Source of the DNA: Paratinospora sagittata
Taxonomy: Eukaryota > Streptophyta > Magnoliopsida > Ranunculales > Menispermaceae
Direction of reading: 5' to 3'
Length of the DNA: 64,000 nt
Assembly (NCBI GenBank): GCA_035771175.1
Contig: CM069608.1
Location: forward strand, 27,893,019 to 27,957,018
The stretch's first letter is position 1. Every line of letters starts with the position of its first letter. Below the pieces are notes generated by a model. That model did no database searches. It worked only from the letters and a program-made list of their open reading frames with translations, and had not been told where the DNA came from. The position numbers and the translations under genes are program-made. This document shows, piece after piece, positions 34,610-46,660 of the stretch.

Positions 34610-35356
34610 AGCATTCCTCTAGGTAGATCTTAATCTTACCTCTTCCTTCCTTGCTCTAGTATTTCCTTATTTTCTTTCTTTGTTTAATTTCTCTCCTCTT
34701 TTTTTTGAGAGAAAAGGATTTCATTCAGAACCAGAAGGAAAAAAAGCCTCTTCAAAAACAACATCTTCTACAATAGGAGGAATTTCCTCAAACCAAACCA
34801 AAAGAGAAGATAAAGAAAAACCAAATCTACTCAATCATTGAGCAACAAAGTTCCCCTCCCTAGGGACATGCTGGATAGACACATTAGACATAAAATTTAA
34901 CAAGATTTTGCAATCTTCAACAAGTTCCCCCACTTCAGTGCACTTATAGTCCATACTCTTGATAGCATTTATAACTAAAAATGAATCACCCTCCAAAAAA
35001 TGGATTGAGGTACCAGTCTCAAGAATAAACATTAAGCCTGCTTTGATAGCTAAAAGTTCTACAGCAGAAGCAGAATAGTTTCCTCTCATGTTGCACGCTA
35101 GAGCTACGACTATATGGTCGTCTAAATCCCTTGCAACAACGCTAATCCCAACAAGGTTTTGATTGCAGTTAATGCTTGCATCCACATTGAGCTTCACCTT
35201 ATTCGGAGGGGGAGGATGCCAACGTCTCAGTCTTAAGAATCTAACAAGTTCTTATTTACTATGAGCAAATTGGAATTCTTCAAGAAAAACCAATGATTGA
35301 CGTGCCACTACTTCGGCAACATGGGACTTCTCATTTACACGTCTGCGATTTCTACC

Positions 35357-37926
35357 TGTAACACCCCGTAGTTTTAATTAAATACATATGTTGAATTACG
35401 CATATATCGAGATGTATAATACACATATTTTATACTTATGAGCCAAATATACGCGTGTATGAAAATAGATGTCATATTTAAGGGGTATGAACAAATAAAT
35501 GAAATTATTAAATGAATAATGTAAGTTTAATAAGGTGAATGGGGTTGGTTAATTAAATATGTGGATTGTAGTATGATTAAATGAATGAAAGTTAAATATT
35601 AAGATGGGGAAGTTGCTTTATTAAGTTAGATGAGGTGTATAGGATCATTTTTTTATATATATTTATCATCTCTCATTTCTAATCTATATATCTCTATCTC
35701 TCCAATCGTTTAAAAAAAAAAGAGAAGAAAAAAGAACAGAGAAGAAGGAAGAGGAAAAAGAGCGAGAAACGCAGGATTCGCATCAAATCGGGACTCGTGG
35801 TAAGTGATTTTTACTTTAGTTCTTCGTGAAATTGATATCTAAGCTAGATGTAACGAGTCTCTCGGATTAATTTTTACTATGGGAGCCGTTTTACGGCGTT
35901 TTCAAAATTAGGGTTTTGACCCAACTTGAATGAAAATTTGCTCGAAAGGTTGAAAAACACTCCCTAGACTGTAGGAGCCCCGAATATATGGTTAGATTTC
36001 ATTTATTTGTTCATTTGGAATTTTTATGGCTGTTGGAAGTTTGTTGGAAGTTAGAGTTTATATTGGAAACCTTTCGAATCATATTAAAACCCGATAAAAC
36101 TCCAGTTTAAGGCTATAGAATGGTAGAATGAACTGTTGTAAGTACATCGATGCTAATTTCATAATTTTTGGAGACCGTTTGACAATTTTAGTGAAAATTA
36201 TCCATGTTTCCAATGAACAGTGATGTGAACAGTACTGTAATTATTTCCAGTGAATAAAATGGAATTAGAATCCAGTGAAACTCCGATTTGAGATCATAGA
36301 ATCATAGAGTACTGAATTTCGGACGTTTCGATACTAAGATTGTGATTTTTGGATATGAATTGATATTTTTAGTAACTAAATATATGGTTTTAGTGAGTAA
36401 AATTTACTTTTGTGACCTTCGCGAACGTGTAAAACCTTAGTAAAATACCTGTTGAAGGTAGTAGAATGGTAGTATGACTGATTTTACACATGTCGATGTG
36501 GACAAAATAATTTTAGGAATGTATTATATTTTTAATAAAATTGATATATGTTCCAGGAGAAAAATAAAACTGAGAACTAATGGAAATATGAATTGGAAAT
36601 CTATTTTCACTGTTCTTTTTTGTGGAAATATCTAGACTGACCACAGAAATGAGATAGTAGTTTTTCAACTGCTTATGAGTCCTAAAATTGAGTTGGAATC
36701 TAAATTCACAGAATGTGTATAAGATTTTTCAAGTTGATCTTTATTATTAGTGATTTGAAGTGAGTTGAGAAATTAAATATGTAAATAAATATGAATAAAT
36801 GAAATTGAATTATGGAGTGGTTGTCAGGTTGAGTTAATTGGATTTAAATTAGAACTGGACTCGAAAGCGACGGTAATTGTATTTAAGTTGGAAAGTCTTG
36901 TACATTGAGTATATTTTCTTAATTTGGTTCTTGTATGGCATTATATATATATATATATGTATATGAAATGTTTGAATGTAAATATGCTATGTATACATTG
37001 CAGCATTGTGTTTTAATTTGCATTCATAAATGATTGTTTTTGGCATTAGAGCATGTGAGACTTGCGAAGGCAAATTGGTGTCGTTTCGTTAGGAATTAGA
37101 CTCAGATGAGTGTTATGCGTAACCTCATTGTCAGTAGGTCTGCCCTAACAAGGATTTGAGATCCTTGAAATGACTGTAAATTGGGAAATGAAAGGTTGTT
37201 GCTACCTTGTAATGGTCATACAAGGATTAGACCCGCTCTATTACCTTGAAGGAGGAAGATGGTGGTTTTTGATGAAAAACCTTGCATTGTTTATTTGAAA
37301 TCCATGAAATCTATGTTGTTGACATGTGTGATATATTCGTTGAATGATGTATGTCTTTATTAATTGTTTTAAATGATTTTAAATGTCATGTTTCCCTAAA
37401 TATATATGATTGTTATATCAAGAGATATATTCACTAAGCTTGTTGATTGCTCACTCCATTTCCTCCAATAATGCAGGTACCAAGTCGAAGGGAAAAAGAA
37501 GTATAATTATCATATTATTATTTGTATACTATCACATAGTTGGGTTGAATGGGATTATGAAATGTTTAATGATGATATATTTAATCATATGATCACGGTG
37601 GATGAAAATGGCTTGAGAAATGAATAGTATTTGAACATTTTGGGTTATGAAGTGCTTGTGATATTAGGAGGATTATTTATTGTGGAATGGATGACACGAA
37701 TGAATATTGTGAATGAGTATATATATGATTTGATTTGTGGTATATCAGGAAATAATGTGAAATGTCCATTTTATGGGGAGATGCTGTCAAAATTTCTAAA
37801 AATTTTGGGAATTATTGTGAATGTTCGTTGAGGCTGATAGTGTATTGTATACTATATATGGGTATGTACAGTGTATAGTATACTATGCCAGTCATGACGT
37901 CAACCTACATCAGGGGCGTCGTGACA
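35357..37926 (+). mobile_element. Gypsy-type solo LTR inserted in LINE ORF2
   Basis: 2570 bp, starts TGTAACACCCCGTAG and ends GGGCGTCGTGACA, with a perfect duplication CTACC at 35352-35356 and 37927-37931. The LINE reading (WGIWNG...RNRRR) is continuous if it is removed. It is the same family as the minus-strand solo LTR at 5759-8055. A (TA)n tract lies near 36942-36958. Confidence 0.93.
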
Positions 37927-40900
37927 CTACCATTCCATATGCCCCAAGCAACCATTAAAATCTTTTCAAGAATTTCTTTTCTAGCACTTAGGATAGCTTC
38001 TTTGAATGCCCTATTCCACAACATCCTAAATAATTCAGTTCCATCAAAGATATCACGACAACAATCCCAAATCTCATTTGCCTTATTGCATTTTAGTATG
38101 GCATGGACACTAGATTCGACTTCCTCCTCACATATGTCACATAGGCTAGAGTCGTTAATCTTTCTTTTGGCAAGGTTCTCCTTTGATGGCAATGCATTTT
38201 GAATTAACCTCCATGCGAACACCTTAACCTTTGGGGAAATATGAAGATTCCACAGTTTTTTCCACATCAGCATGTTACAATCCCCTTGAGAATTTTCTGC
38301 CAGATCCAGGTGATCCAAATGTATTTGATATGCACTTCTAACAAAGAATAGGTCATCTTTTGTGAAGTGCCATATTATTTTGTTGGGAGGTCCCCTTCTA
38401 TTGAGAAAATGCTAAGAATTTCTTCCACATCCACCTCCAAAAGGGATTCCTTCAATTTGGCCTCATTCCACTCATTATCATCTGATATAAATTCATTAAT
38501 TGTGCAATCCAAAAGGCGAGAATGAGGCGTAATCAACTTGAAAGAGTGGGGACAAGACACCCATGGGTCTTTAGACATGTGAACATTCCTGCCATTTCTA
38601 ATTCTCCACCTAACACCGAGCCTGAGAAGTTCTCTACCCCAAATAATACTACGCCAAATTTGAGATGCATTGTTCTTAGCTTGAGCACACCAAAAGGAGG
38701 ATCTTGGGAAATACTTGGCCTTGAGAACTTTTGCAACTAGAGAATCGGCGTTGTGAATCAATCTCCACCCCTGCTTAGCCAACAGAGCCTTATTAAAAGC
38801 CTCTAAAGATCGGAATCCCATGCCACCCTGGGCTTTTGTCAGGCAAAGAGGGTCCCATTTCTTCCAATAGATTTTTGAGCCTCTATCCGAATCACCCCAC
38901 CAGAAACCAGCAATCATGGAATTGACTTGATGGCACACTGATTTTGGTAATACGAAACAACTCATTGGGTAGACCATTTGGGCTTGGGCAATTGCTTTTA
39001 TCAAAACTTCTTTCCTCCAGCTGAGAACAGTTTGGACTTCCATTGTTGCACAGTTTTCCAAACTTTCTGTTTTACAAACTAGAACATTTGGGTAGTAGTT
39101 CTTTGCCCCAGAGATGGAAGGCTAAGATATTTTGGGTGGTGGGAACATTGCTGAATAGCTAACCTTCTCATGAACAAGTTCTTCATTTCAGCATCAACAT
39201 TTTGACTGAAGTATAAAGATGATTTATGAAAATTCACTTGTTGGCTTGAAGCGTCTTCATATGATCTCAAAGTCGATTGGACACCTATATTGTTAGTGAA
39301 TTTTTTTCTACACAAGATTAAACAATCATCAACAAATAACAAATGTGATATGGCGAGACAATTACGAGCAATTTTCATACCTTCAATTGATCTATCCAAC
39401 TCAGCTTTTCTAAGAATTGCTGAGAGGCCCTCAGTAGAAATGAGGAAGAGGAAATGAGAGAATGGATCTCATTGTCTAAGACTTCTCGAGGAGTGGATGG
39501 ACCCATAGACATGACCATTAATAACAACAGAGGATGTCATTGAGGATACATACCTCATCATGAGATTGGTCCAAAGAGAGGGAAACCCCATTTTCTGCAT
39601 CATTGCTTCAAGGAAGGGCCATTCAACTTGGTCATACGCCTTACTCATATCTAATTTTATTGCTACATAGTCTCTCTTACCAAACCTAAGGTTCTTCATG
39701 TCGTGCATATGTTCAAAGGCCAAAATAATATTATCAGTAATTAGCCGATCTTTAATAAAAGCACTATGATTCTCAGCAATAAGATGGGGCATGATAGTCT
39801 TAAACCTATTGGTGATCATTTTGGCCATTGTTTTATATGTGGCGTTACACAAACTAACGAGGTGAAAGTCCCTGGGATTGGATGGTTTTTTCACTTTTGG
39901 TATTAGGACAATGTAAGTACTATTAAAACTACCAATATCACCATGATCATTAAGACAAAAAGGGCATGCTTTACATAACTTATCAACCACAATATTTCAA
40001 TAATGCTGATAAAATAAAGGGGGGAACCCATTTGGCCCCGAACCTTTAATTGAAGACATGAAAAAGAGGGCAGATTTTACTTCCGATTCAGTGAATGGCT
40101 CCATTAGCATTTGATTCATACCTTCAGTGATCATAGGAGTCACCCCATGAAGGGTTTTCTCAATGTTCTCTTGGGACGAACGGAATGATGTGAAAAGGGA
40201 TTGGAAGTAGTCCTCCATAATGGCGCCAATCTTCTGTCTCTCTATTTCCTGGCCACCCAAAGGATTTTACAACTTATCAATGTGGTCCTTCCTCTGTCAT
40301 TCCTTTGCCTTTGAATGGAAGTAGAATGTATTTTTGTCACCCATTTTCAACCAGTTTGACTTTGCGAGTTGACTCCAATACTTTTCCTCTTTCAACTGCA
40401 ATTTTTCCATAACGACCTCCAGTTTCTTTGCACTATTTTGATCAAAGGAACCAGGCGGGCTGTCATAGATTCGGGACAGATCTACTCTCATTCTCTCAAT
40501 CATGTTAGGAATGCGCCTAAACTTTTATTTTCCCCATGATTTCAGCCTCCCTGTGCACTGATTAATGGACTCCGCAATACTCACATCAGCAGTTTGGTAG
40601 GAGTAGTCCTCCCAAGATCTACGGATCAGCTCCTCAGCCTCGACTTCGCCCACCCATAAGGACTCAACATGCACTCTTTTTCCCCAATCTTGACCACTTG
40701 GAGCAGAACTAGAGTACTAATCAATAATAATTGGTCTATGATCCGAGCCAAAATAATCCAGTTGGAAATATTCCATCAAGCAAAAACTCCTCATCCACTA
40801 GACAGAACAAAACGCTCGATCAAGACCGATTTGGATGTTTACAGTACCCATCCTACTATTGTTCCAAGTTGGTATTGGGCCAATGTATCCCAAGTCCTAG

Positions 40901-41030
40901 ATATCACAAAGATCGATTACTTCTCTAAAATTATCAATAAGGTATTGCTGCATGTCAACACCCCCTAGTTTTTTTTGTTGAATCAAAATTTCGTTGAAAT
41001 CCCTCATGACCAGCCATTCTTCCCACGAGT

Positions 41031-41484
41031 TGTCACGCCCGGGTTGCACCGCAGTGTCCCCTACCCAGGGTGATGAGTACCCCCACAGGGCATACTCCAG
41101 CCATTATGATCCCATAATATGTCTCCATTGTACAATTTACAGCACAGTGTCCTTTACCCCCTGCACAATCCACAGCACAGGGAAGGCCTCCCCCAGATTC
41201 GAACTCACAACCTCCTTATAAGGTTTAATTTCGCAATCTGAGTAGCCGCTGAATCATTGGCTCAGTGGTTACCTAAGATGCGAAATCAGACTCCTTAAGG
41301 AGAGGTCTCGAGTTCGATCCCGGGGGAGGCCCTCCCTGTGCTGTGGATTGTGAAGGGGGGTAAATGACTCCCTGTGGATTGGGAGGAGACAATATTATGG
41401 TTCCATAATGGCTGGAGTACGCCCTGTAGATTGGGGTACTCATCACCCTGGGTAGGGGGCACTGTGTGCAACCCAGGCGTGACA
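41031..41484. mobile_element. Head-to-head SINE-like inverted dimer (454 bp palindrome)
   Basis: The left arm (41031 to about 41240) and right arm (about 41260-41484) are inverted copies: both read from outside TGTCACGCC(C/T)GGGTTGCA, then CCTACCCAGGGTGATGAGTACCCC, CTCCAGCCATTATG and CACAATCCACAGCACAGGGA. Near the centre each arm carries a tRNA-like pair of polymerase III boxes reading outward: TGGCTCAGTGG and GAGTTCGATCC on the plus strand, TGATTCAGCGG and GAGTTCGAATC on the minus strand. The flank CGAGT (41026-41030 and 41485-41489) is duplicated, possibly 7 bp as CACGAGT. It interrupts the LINE endonuclease. Confidence 0.75.
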
Positions 41485-42099
41485 CGAGTGATCATGAAGA
41501 CATCGCAGAATATCCCAAGACACCCTTTTAGCATGGGCATCGGGCTCCCCGTAGAAACCAGTGAACTGCCATTGGAGACCACCCTTTTCTAAAACCCAAG
41601 CATCAATATGACCTTTTGACATAGATCTCAAAAAGCTTTAGATCTGCTTTTTCCAAAGAATGATTAGACCGCCACCCTCCTCTGTTCGGGGGCCCACAAT
41701 GTAACCTTCAAACCCCAGTTTTGCTCTGATACTATCTGTTTTTTATGATGAAATCTTGATCTCCATCAAGAAAACCAAGGCGGAATCTTTAGCATGCACA
41801 ACTGCACTCAGATCTCGGAAAGAACGAGGGTTCCCAAGCCCTCGGACATTCCAGCTCAGAGTACTCATTATGCCCGACGAGCCTGCGATGCAGGACTCGT
41901 CGATATTGCATCATCAATGTTTGAAGAAACCAGTGGTGACTTGAGCTTCTTTGCCAAAAAAATCCCCCTCAACCAACTTCATCGCTCTAGATCATTTAGA
42001 AGAAGCTCATAACTTTTCAAAGAGTTGATCTCCCTTCTTGTTGTTCCTCACTTCATTTTTCAGTCTTTGGCTAGATCTAGCATTAGGTATTTTTGGAGT

Positions 42100-44019
42100 C
42101 TCGTCAAGCTTCAGATCAATTGAGGGAGAATGAGCCTTCCCAAAGGCATGTTCACTTAGCTTGCACTAGATATTAAGCTGTTGTTGATGGTCCTTGACTG
42201 ACATTTCATCATTTTTCTCACAGTCGTCCATATTCGATTTGAGAGAATCTACCTTTCCTTATGACCCATTTGTAGTATCTTTCATCATGTTTTTCTCCAC
42301 ATTTGCCATGCGCCTCTCTTTTCCTTCCACACCTACCACCGTCCCATCCCACGTCTGTGCATTCCTATTTCCAAGGGCGCCATCCTTCTTGTCAGCCGAA
42401 CCATCATAGTTCTATCTTTTCACTCCATCATAGGTCACTTCAGCCAATTTCGCCGGAGGAGAGCGTTTTGTTACCGGAGATTGGTTTCTGATTGTTACCG
42501 GCGACTGGATTCTGATCGTTTGAGGGTTGTTTCCAGGGCTGCCATCCATATTCGACTTCACTTTGTTTCCCCCAGTCATCTGAGACCATCGGAGCCATCC
42601 TCCATAAGGCCTTTTCGAAGGATCGGGATCTTCCCCTTCCCTCTCCTTAGTTGGGCAGTTTCGTTGAGTGTGGTTTGCTCGACCACAAAGAAAGTAGAAC
42701 CCAGGGAGTTTCTCATACCTGAGGTCGATCCAAGATTGGTTGTCGTCTTTCCGCAACCTAATCATAATACCTCTCCGCAGGGGCGATACCCCCCCCCCCC
42801 AAATATAGATACATGGATATATATATGAAATACATAATTATTAAATATAAATATACTAAGTATTAATTAATTATTATTATTTAGAAGAAATAATATTTGT
42901 ATCCATGTTAGTGTTAGTAATACATTCATACCCCTGACTAACTCGTGGTGAGTTAAATATTAATTTATTAAAATATAATATCGAACAAATTATAATTACA
43001 ATCAAATAAAAAATTTACATATAAATACTTGAAAACACACTCTTGTGAATTTGTCACTCAAGCGTTAATTTACAGTGTTAAAGATAAGACTGTCAAATGA
43101 TTTTCAAAAAGTTTAGCTGACCCTTTTTTTATAATAATGTTTAGCTGAATTCAAAATAACTATACATGTATATCATTTGGATATTAGCGATTAACATATC
43201 TTAAAGTGTGCAATAAATGATCCCATGGATACACATGTATAATTGCATATGTAGTTACAAATTTTTACAATTTAGATCAATATTATTTTACTGAAAAACA
43301 AATGATAATCTAACTGTAAAGTTACAACTAAATATGTGACTATACGTGCTTATCCTTTGAATATTAGTGATTTACATATCTTAATTAGTAAATTTTCTTT
43401 GTACTGTCGAGGTTTGTCTAAAAAAATTTTTAAACCCCCTATATAAAATTTCTGGCTACGCCCTGCCTCTCCGTAGGGGTTTGGTAATGTCCATTCTCAC
43501 ACAAACACGTAGAGACCTGCCCCATAAAGAAATGGCCATCGTTGTCATCTCCCACCTCTGTGAATTCTCCAATGGAGTTTCCAATCAGTTGCCCAACATC
43601 TTTATTCATGAAGAGCAGAGGAAGATTTAACACATGTACCCAAAAATTGGCGTGGTTCATTTTTATCTCCTTTGGGTTGCGTTCAACGTCAACTTTCGCT
43701 AGGACCATCAGCGCATTGCTAAAGTGCCAGGGTTTTTTCTCCAACACTCGACGTCTATCTATAACATGACTAAACTCTAGCAAAAATCAGTTGTGGTTGA
43801 CTTAACAATTATAAGTTTCCTTTCTGGAGACCAGACTTGTTGTATAGTGGATTTAAAAGCTTCCTTATTGATTCTTCTATTTGGTAACATTTCTGGGTAG
43901 AGATACAACTTCATATCACCCGGTTCCCTTTGACCGACATCTGCTTGCTACTCAATCACTTCACCTTCATCCTTAGTGATATTAAAAGCTTTCTATAAGC
44001 CATCCATTTCCTTTTCCAT
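42100..44019 (-). pseudogene. LINE ORF1 (gag-like, DUF4283 plus zinc knuckle) pseudogene
   Basis: The plant L1 ORF1 starts MEKEMDG at 44019, with a stop a few codons on. The DUF4283 region is recognised at 43783-43480 (EFSHVIDRRRVLEKKPWHF, NFWVHVLNLP, IGNSIGEFTEV). After an insert of about 680 bp, the zinc-knuckle part follows at 42765-42640 (WIDLRYEKLPGFYFLCGRANHTQRNC), where the first Cys of the knuckle reads Tyr. The C-terminal region is low-complexity and the end near 42100 is not sharp. A frame change just before the insert and many stops show it is dead. Confidence 0.85.
42784..43465. mobile_element. Unidentified ~0.68-kb AT-rich insertion in LINE ORF1
   Basis: The LINE ORF1 reading is broken here and resumes on the far side. 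CCTCTCCG(C/T)AGGGG occurs at both edges (42770-42783 and 43466-43479), a 14-bp repeat with one mismatch. The outermost sequence also looks like a short imperfect inverted repeat (GCAGGGGCGATACC against GCAGGGCGTAGCC), in which case the real duplication is shorter. The interior is AT-rich without coding potential. It includes a run of 13 C near 42789, close to one end. Whether this is a TIR element or a retroposon is unresolved. Confidence 0.6.
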
Positions 44020-44225
44020 GGGTTCACGGGCAGCAACAAACACCAGTGTGAGAATGAATCTCACCGTCTGGTGAAAAACTCACAACGAGGTGAGAAGGGA
44101 CTCAAAGCGAGGTGAGACAAGGGCTTGAGATTTGTATTTCAAAGCCTTGTCACCTCACACATTTGAACACAATGCGTTGGCTTTGATATCCGGGTGTTGA
44201 ACCAATTTCTTGTTTTCTCTCCTCT

Positions 44226-44774
44226 CACACATAGAGATGTAGAGAATATATGAACATACTCCAGATAGTAGCCTTTATATATTGGGTTACTACATGGGTT
44301 CAAATAAAAAAAAGGACATACAACATTAGGCTAGGCACATGTGCATTTGTTTTAAAGCTTCATCTTTAACACATGTTCAAAAGTAGAGGTATATATTTAT
44401 AGGAAAATTTGCTCCTTTTAATGACAATAATAACCTTCATTTATGCTCCTTGTAATGAGAAAAATAGCTAGGTCTCCTGTGAATTTTGCCATTCTTCCTT
44501 ATTACCCTTGTAAGGAATAATATGTTGTAACTTGCTGGACTATTCAGCAACTTTCTACTTTTTTAGTTTTCTACTTTGTTATTTTTATTCTAATGACAAT
44601 TTCTTTATATATTATAGATTACCTTTCTCTCTCTCTAAGTTTTTTTGTATCATATCTATCCTCATTTCAATTTTAAATGGTACAGATGTTTTACTGTTCT
44701 ACTTCCATTAAATGATGTTTATATCTTTTATTAAAAAATAGTGATACTAATAATAACTTTATAAATTAATATTC
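44226..44774. other. Intergenic spacer
   Basis: AT-rich unique-looking sequence between the LINE and the 192-bp tandem repeats; no gene or element is recognised. Confidence 0.5.
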
Positions 44775-45116
44775 AAGATAATAAAATTCAAGTTTTTATT
44801 GTAAATTGTAAAAGTCATCACTTGGAATGCACAAAGGGACTTGTATATATAAGAATGAATTATGAATATAACTAATATTATTATCTTCTTATTTCTTATT
44901 GACATTGTTTTTAGTGACATGATCAAGACATATATACAAGTCGTATTTAGTACAGAATGCTTATTGGGATAATACAATTCAAGTTTTTTATCTAGTAAAT
45001 TGTAAAAGTTGTCACTTAGAATGCACACAGGGACTTGTATATATAAGAATGAATTATGAATATAACTAATATTATTATCTTCTTATTGCTTAGTGACATT
45101 TTTTTCTGTGACATGA
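44775..45116. repeat. ~192-bp tandem repeat, left part
   Basis: Direct repeats with a period of 191-194 bp carry the shared block AATTCAAGTTTTT...GAATGCAC, CTTGTATATATAAGAATGAA, AGTGACATGATCAAGACATA and TACAGAATGCTTATT. Units start near 44785 and 44976. The second unit is interrupted at 45116 by a 7.1-kb insertion and continues at 52233. Confidence 0.85.
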
Positions 45117-46350
45117 TGTAATACCCCAAAAATTTTAAGGGTATTTACATAATTTTAAACTTAGGGGCATTTTCGTAATTCTGCACATTTAATTGAGATG
45201 GACTCGTACATTTCGAACTTTACGAATGAGTTTAGGACGTCAAAATCCTCCAGGAACTTAGTCACAAATTTCAGAGTCAAAGTGGGAGAGGGGATACACA
45301 TACACGTGCACGCATGCCTGGCATATACATGGGTTGCATGCATGAGCACGTCATCATTCTTTCCTTTCATTATTTTCTGTTAATCTCTCTTTCCTCTCAC
45401 TATTTTTGTTAATATTTCTTTTATTTCCTTTCTCTTTTGCTAACATTCACGTCTCTCTCATAATGCCTAAATACCTAATGTGGCATACCAATCCCAATTA
45501 AATATCTCCTTATATTTTCACTTCTTTCGTTATATTACTTTCAATTTCCTTCTTGATTTGGATACTATTACAATTACATGGACAGTCATTATAGTATATT
45601 AAGATACATTCTTTTATTTAAGCTTCACCCACATTATGACACGATTATCCTTGCCATAAATGGATGAATATTCTTATCATATAAAAGATACTTTCTTTTA
45701 TTAAAGCTTCACCCACATTATGGGATGAATATTATTCTTATTATATATAATTCCTTCAATTCCATATGCAATTTAATTTGTGATATTCACAAACAACTAC
45801 TTAAATATATACAACATATATATATAACTTGCATGAATTCTTTTATTAATCTGTCACTCCTTTCTTCACACTAATCATGGCTTTAATTTAAAGATTGATA
45901 TGTTTTCTTAAACAACTCCATAAAGGCAACTCAAATCTTTTCCATATATTTTTAATTTGCCTTCTTTTAAGCTATTGCTAATATACACCAAAGACATTCA
46001 TAAAACCCTAAGCATATAAAACCTTCATATGCAATCCAACACCACTTTTTCTCCTCATATACTATTCCACCTAAGCTCATGCTTCCTCTTTGGAGATCCG
46101 TAGCCCTTGCAACTGAAAATCCTGCAACTACAAAAGTAAGTTTTACACTTCATTTTCTTTCCTCCTCTACTTGTCGCATCTCTTTTTCATTTTTTGATCA
46201 AATGTTGTACCGACAACGTTGGTGTGGTGATTCACCACATGTTGTTCTCAGCATTCTCATGGACATGGGTTACCTATGAGTGCCATGTGTGGTTCCTCAC
46301 CTCACCGCTCTCGTTTTCCAGATTATTTCTCTTTTTTCATATTTTTTTTA
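45117..46350 (+). repeat. Left inverted arm of the 7.1-kb insertion
   Basis: An LTR-like 5' part in plus orientation, homologous to 50945-52232 reversed. Homology ends in a T-run after CCAGATTATTTCTC; 46351-46660 has no counterpart in the right arm. Confidence 0.85.
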
Positions 46351-46660
46351 AAACTTAAATTTAAAGCAATAAGAATAAATATTTGCTCTTATCAAGAAAA
46401 TAGCAAAAAGAAAATCGAGGCGTGAATTGTATCCATCTACCTTAACCTCAAAATCTTTACACATTTAAAAATAAATTTAATAATATCATTTATATTCCAA
46501 ATAAGGTTACAAGTTAAGATAGAAGGATACTCTTTCAATTCCTATGCCACGGACTATAGATTCTCATTACACAAAATGAATATTGAGCCATGAGGGTACT
46601 TGCCCTTATCCATCCATTATGGACACAACATTTTAAATATATTCATCAAGTAGAATTAGT

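Larger units (their letters stand above)
34721..41868 (-). pseudogene. LINE ORF2 pseudogene (endonuclease, RT, RNase H)
   Basis: It starts MSTLSWNVRGLGNPRSFRDL at 41868, the characteristic start of plant L1 ORF2. Domains along the minus strand: AP-like endonuclease (about 41868-40690, with FTGFYGEP and, across the SINE insert, a WLVMRDFNEIL block near 41010); RT (about 40260-39080; PKVKKPSNPRDFHLVSLCNATYK, IKLDMSKAYDQVEW, and catalytic LLFVDDCLI near 39330); thumb region (39061-38375); zf-RVT (LWNLHISPKVKVFAWRL with CDICEEEVESSVHAILKC, about 38280-38060); and a C-terminal RNase H (LNVDASINCN and DHIVVALACN near 35190-35100, AVELLAIKAGL). The frame ends near 34721. Stops and frame changes at about 41040, 40900, 40510, 40290, 39995, 39470, 39070, 38740, 38350, 35245 and 34832 make it inactive. 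Confidence 0.92.
34700..44213 (-). mobile_element. Near full-length L1-type LINE with three nested insertions
   Basis: A minus-strand non-LTR retrotransposon: 5' UTR (44213 to about 44020), ORF1, ORF2, short 3' UTR and a poly-A tail (plus-strand T-run 34700-34706). TTTCTCTCCTCT is found at both edges (34688-34699 and 44214-44225), a 12-bp target duplication typical of target-primed integration, although the sequence is low-complexity. Inserts: solo LTR 35357-37926, SINE-like palindrome 41031-41484 and an unidentified element at about 42784-43465. Without them the LINE is about 5.8 kb, a normal full length for plant L1. Confidence 0.85.

Noticed and set aside
41258..41330. Possible tRNA gene (A-box and B-box match)
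   Set aside because: No cloverleaf can be formed and the boxes occur in mirrored pairs; a SINE head is the better explanation.
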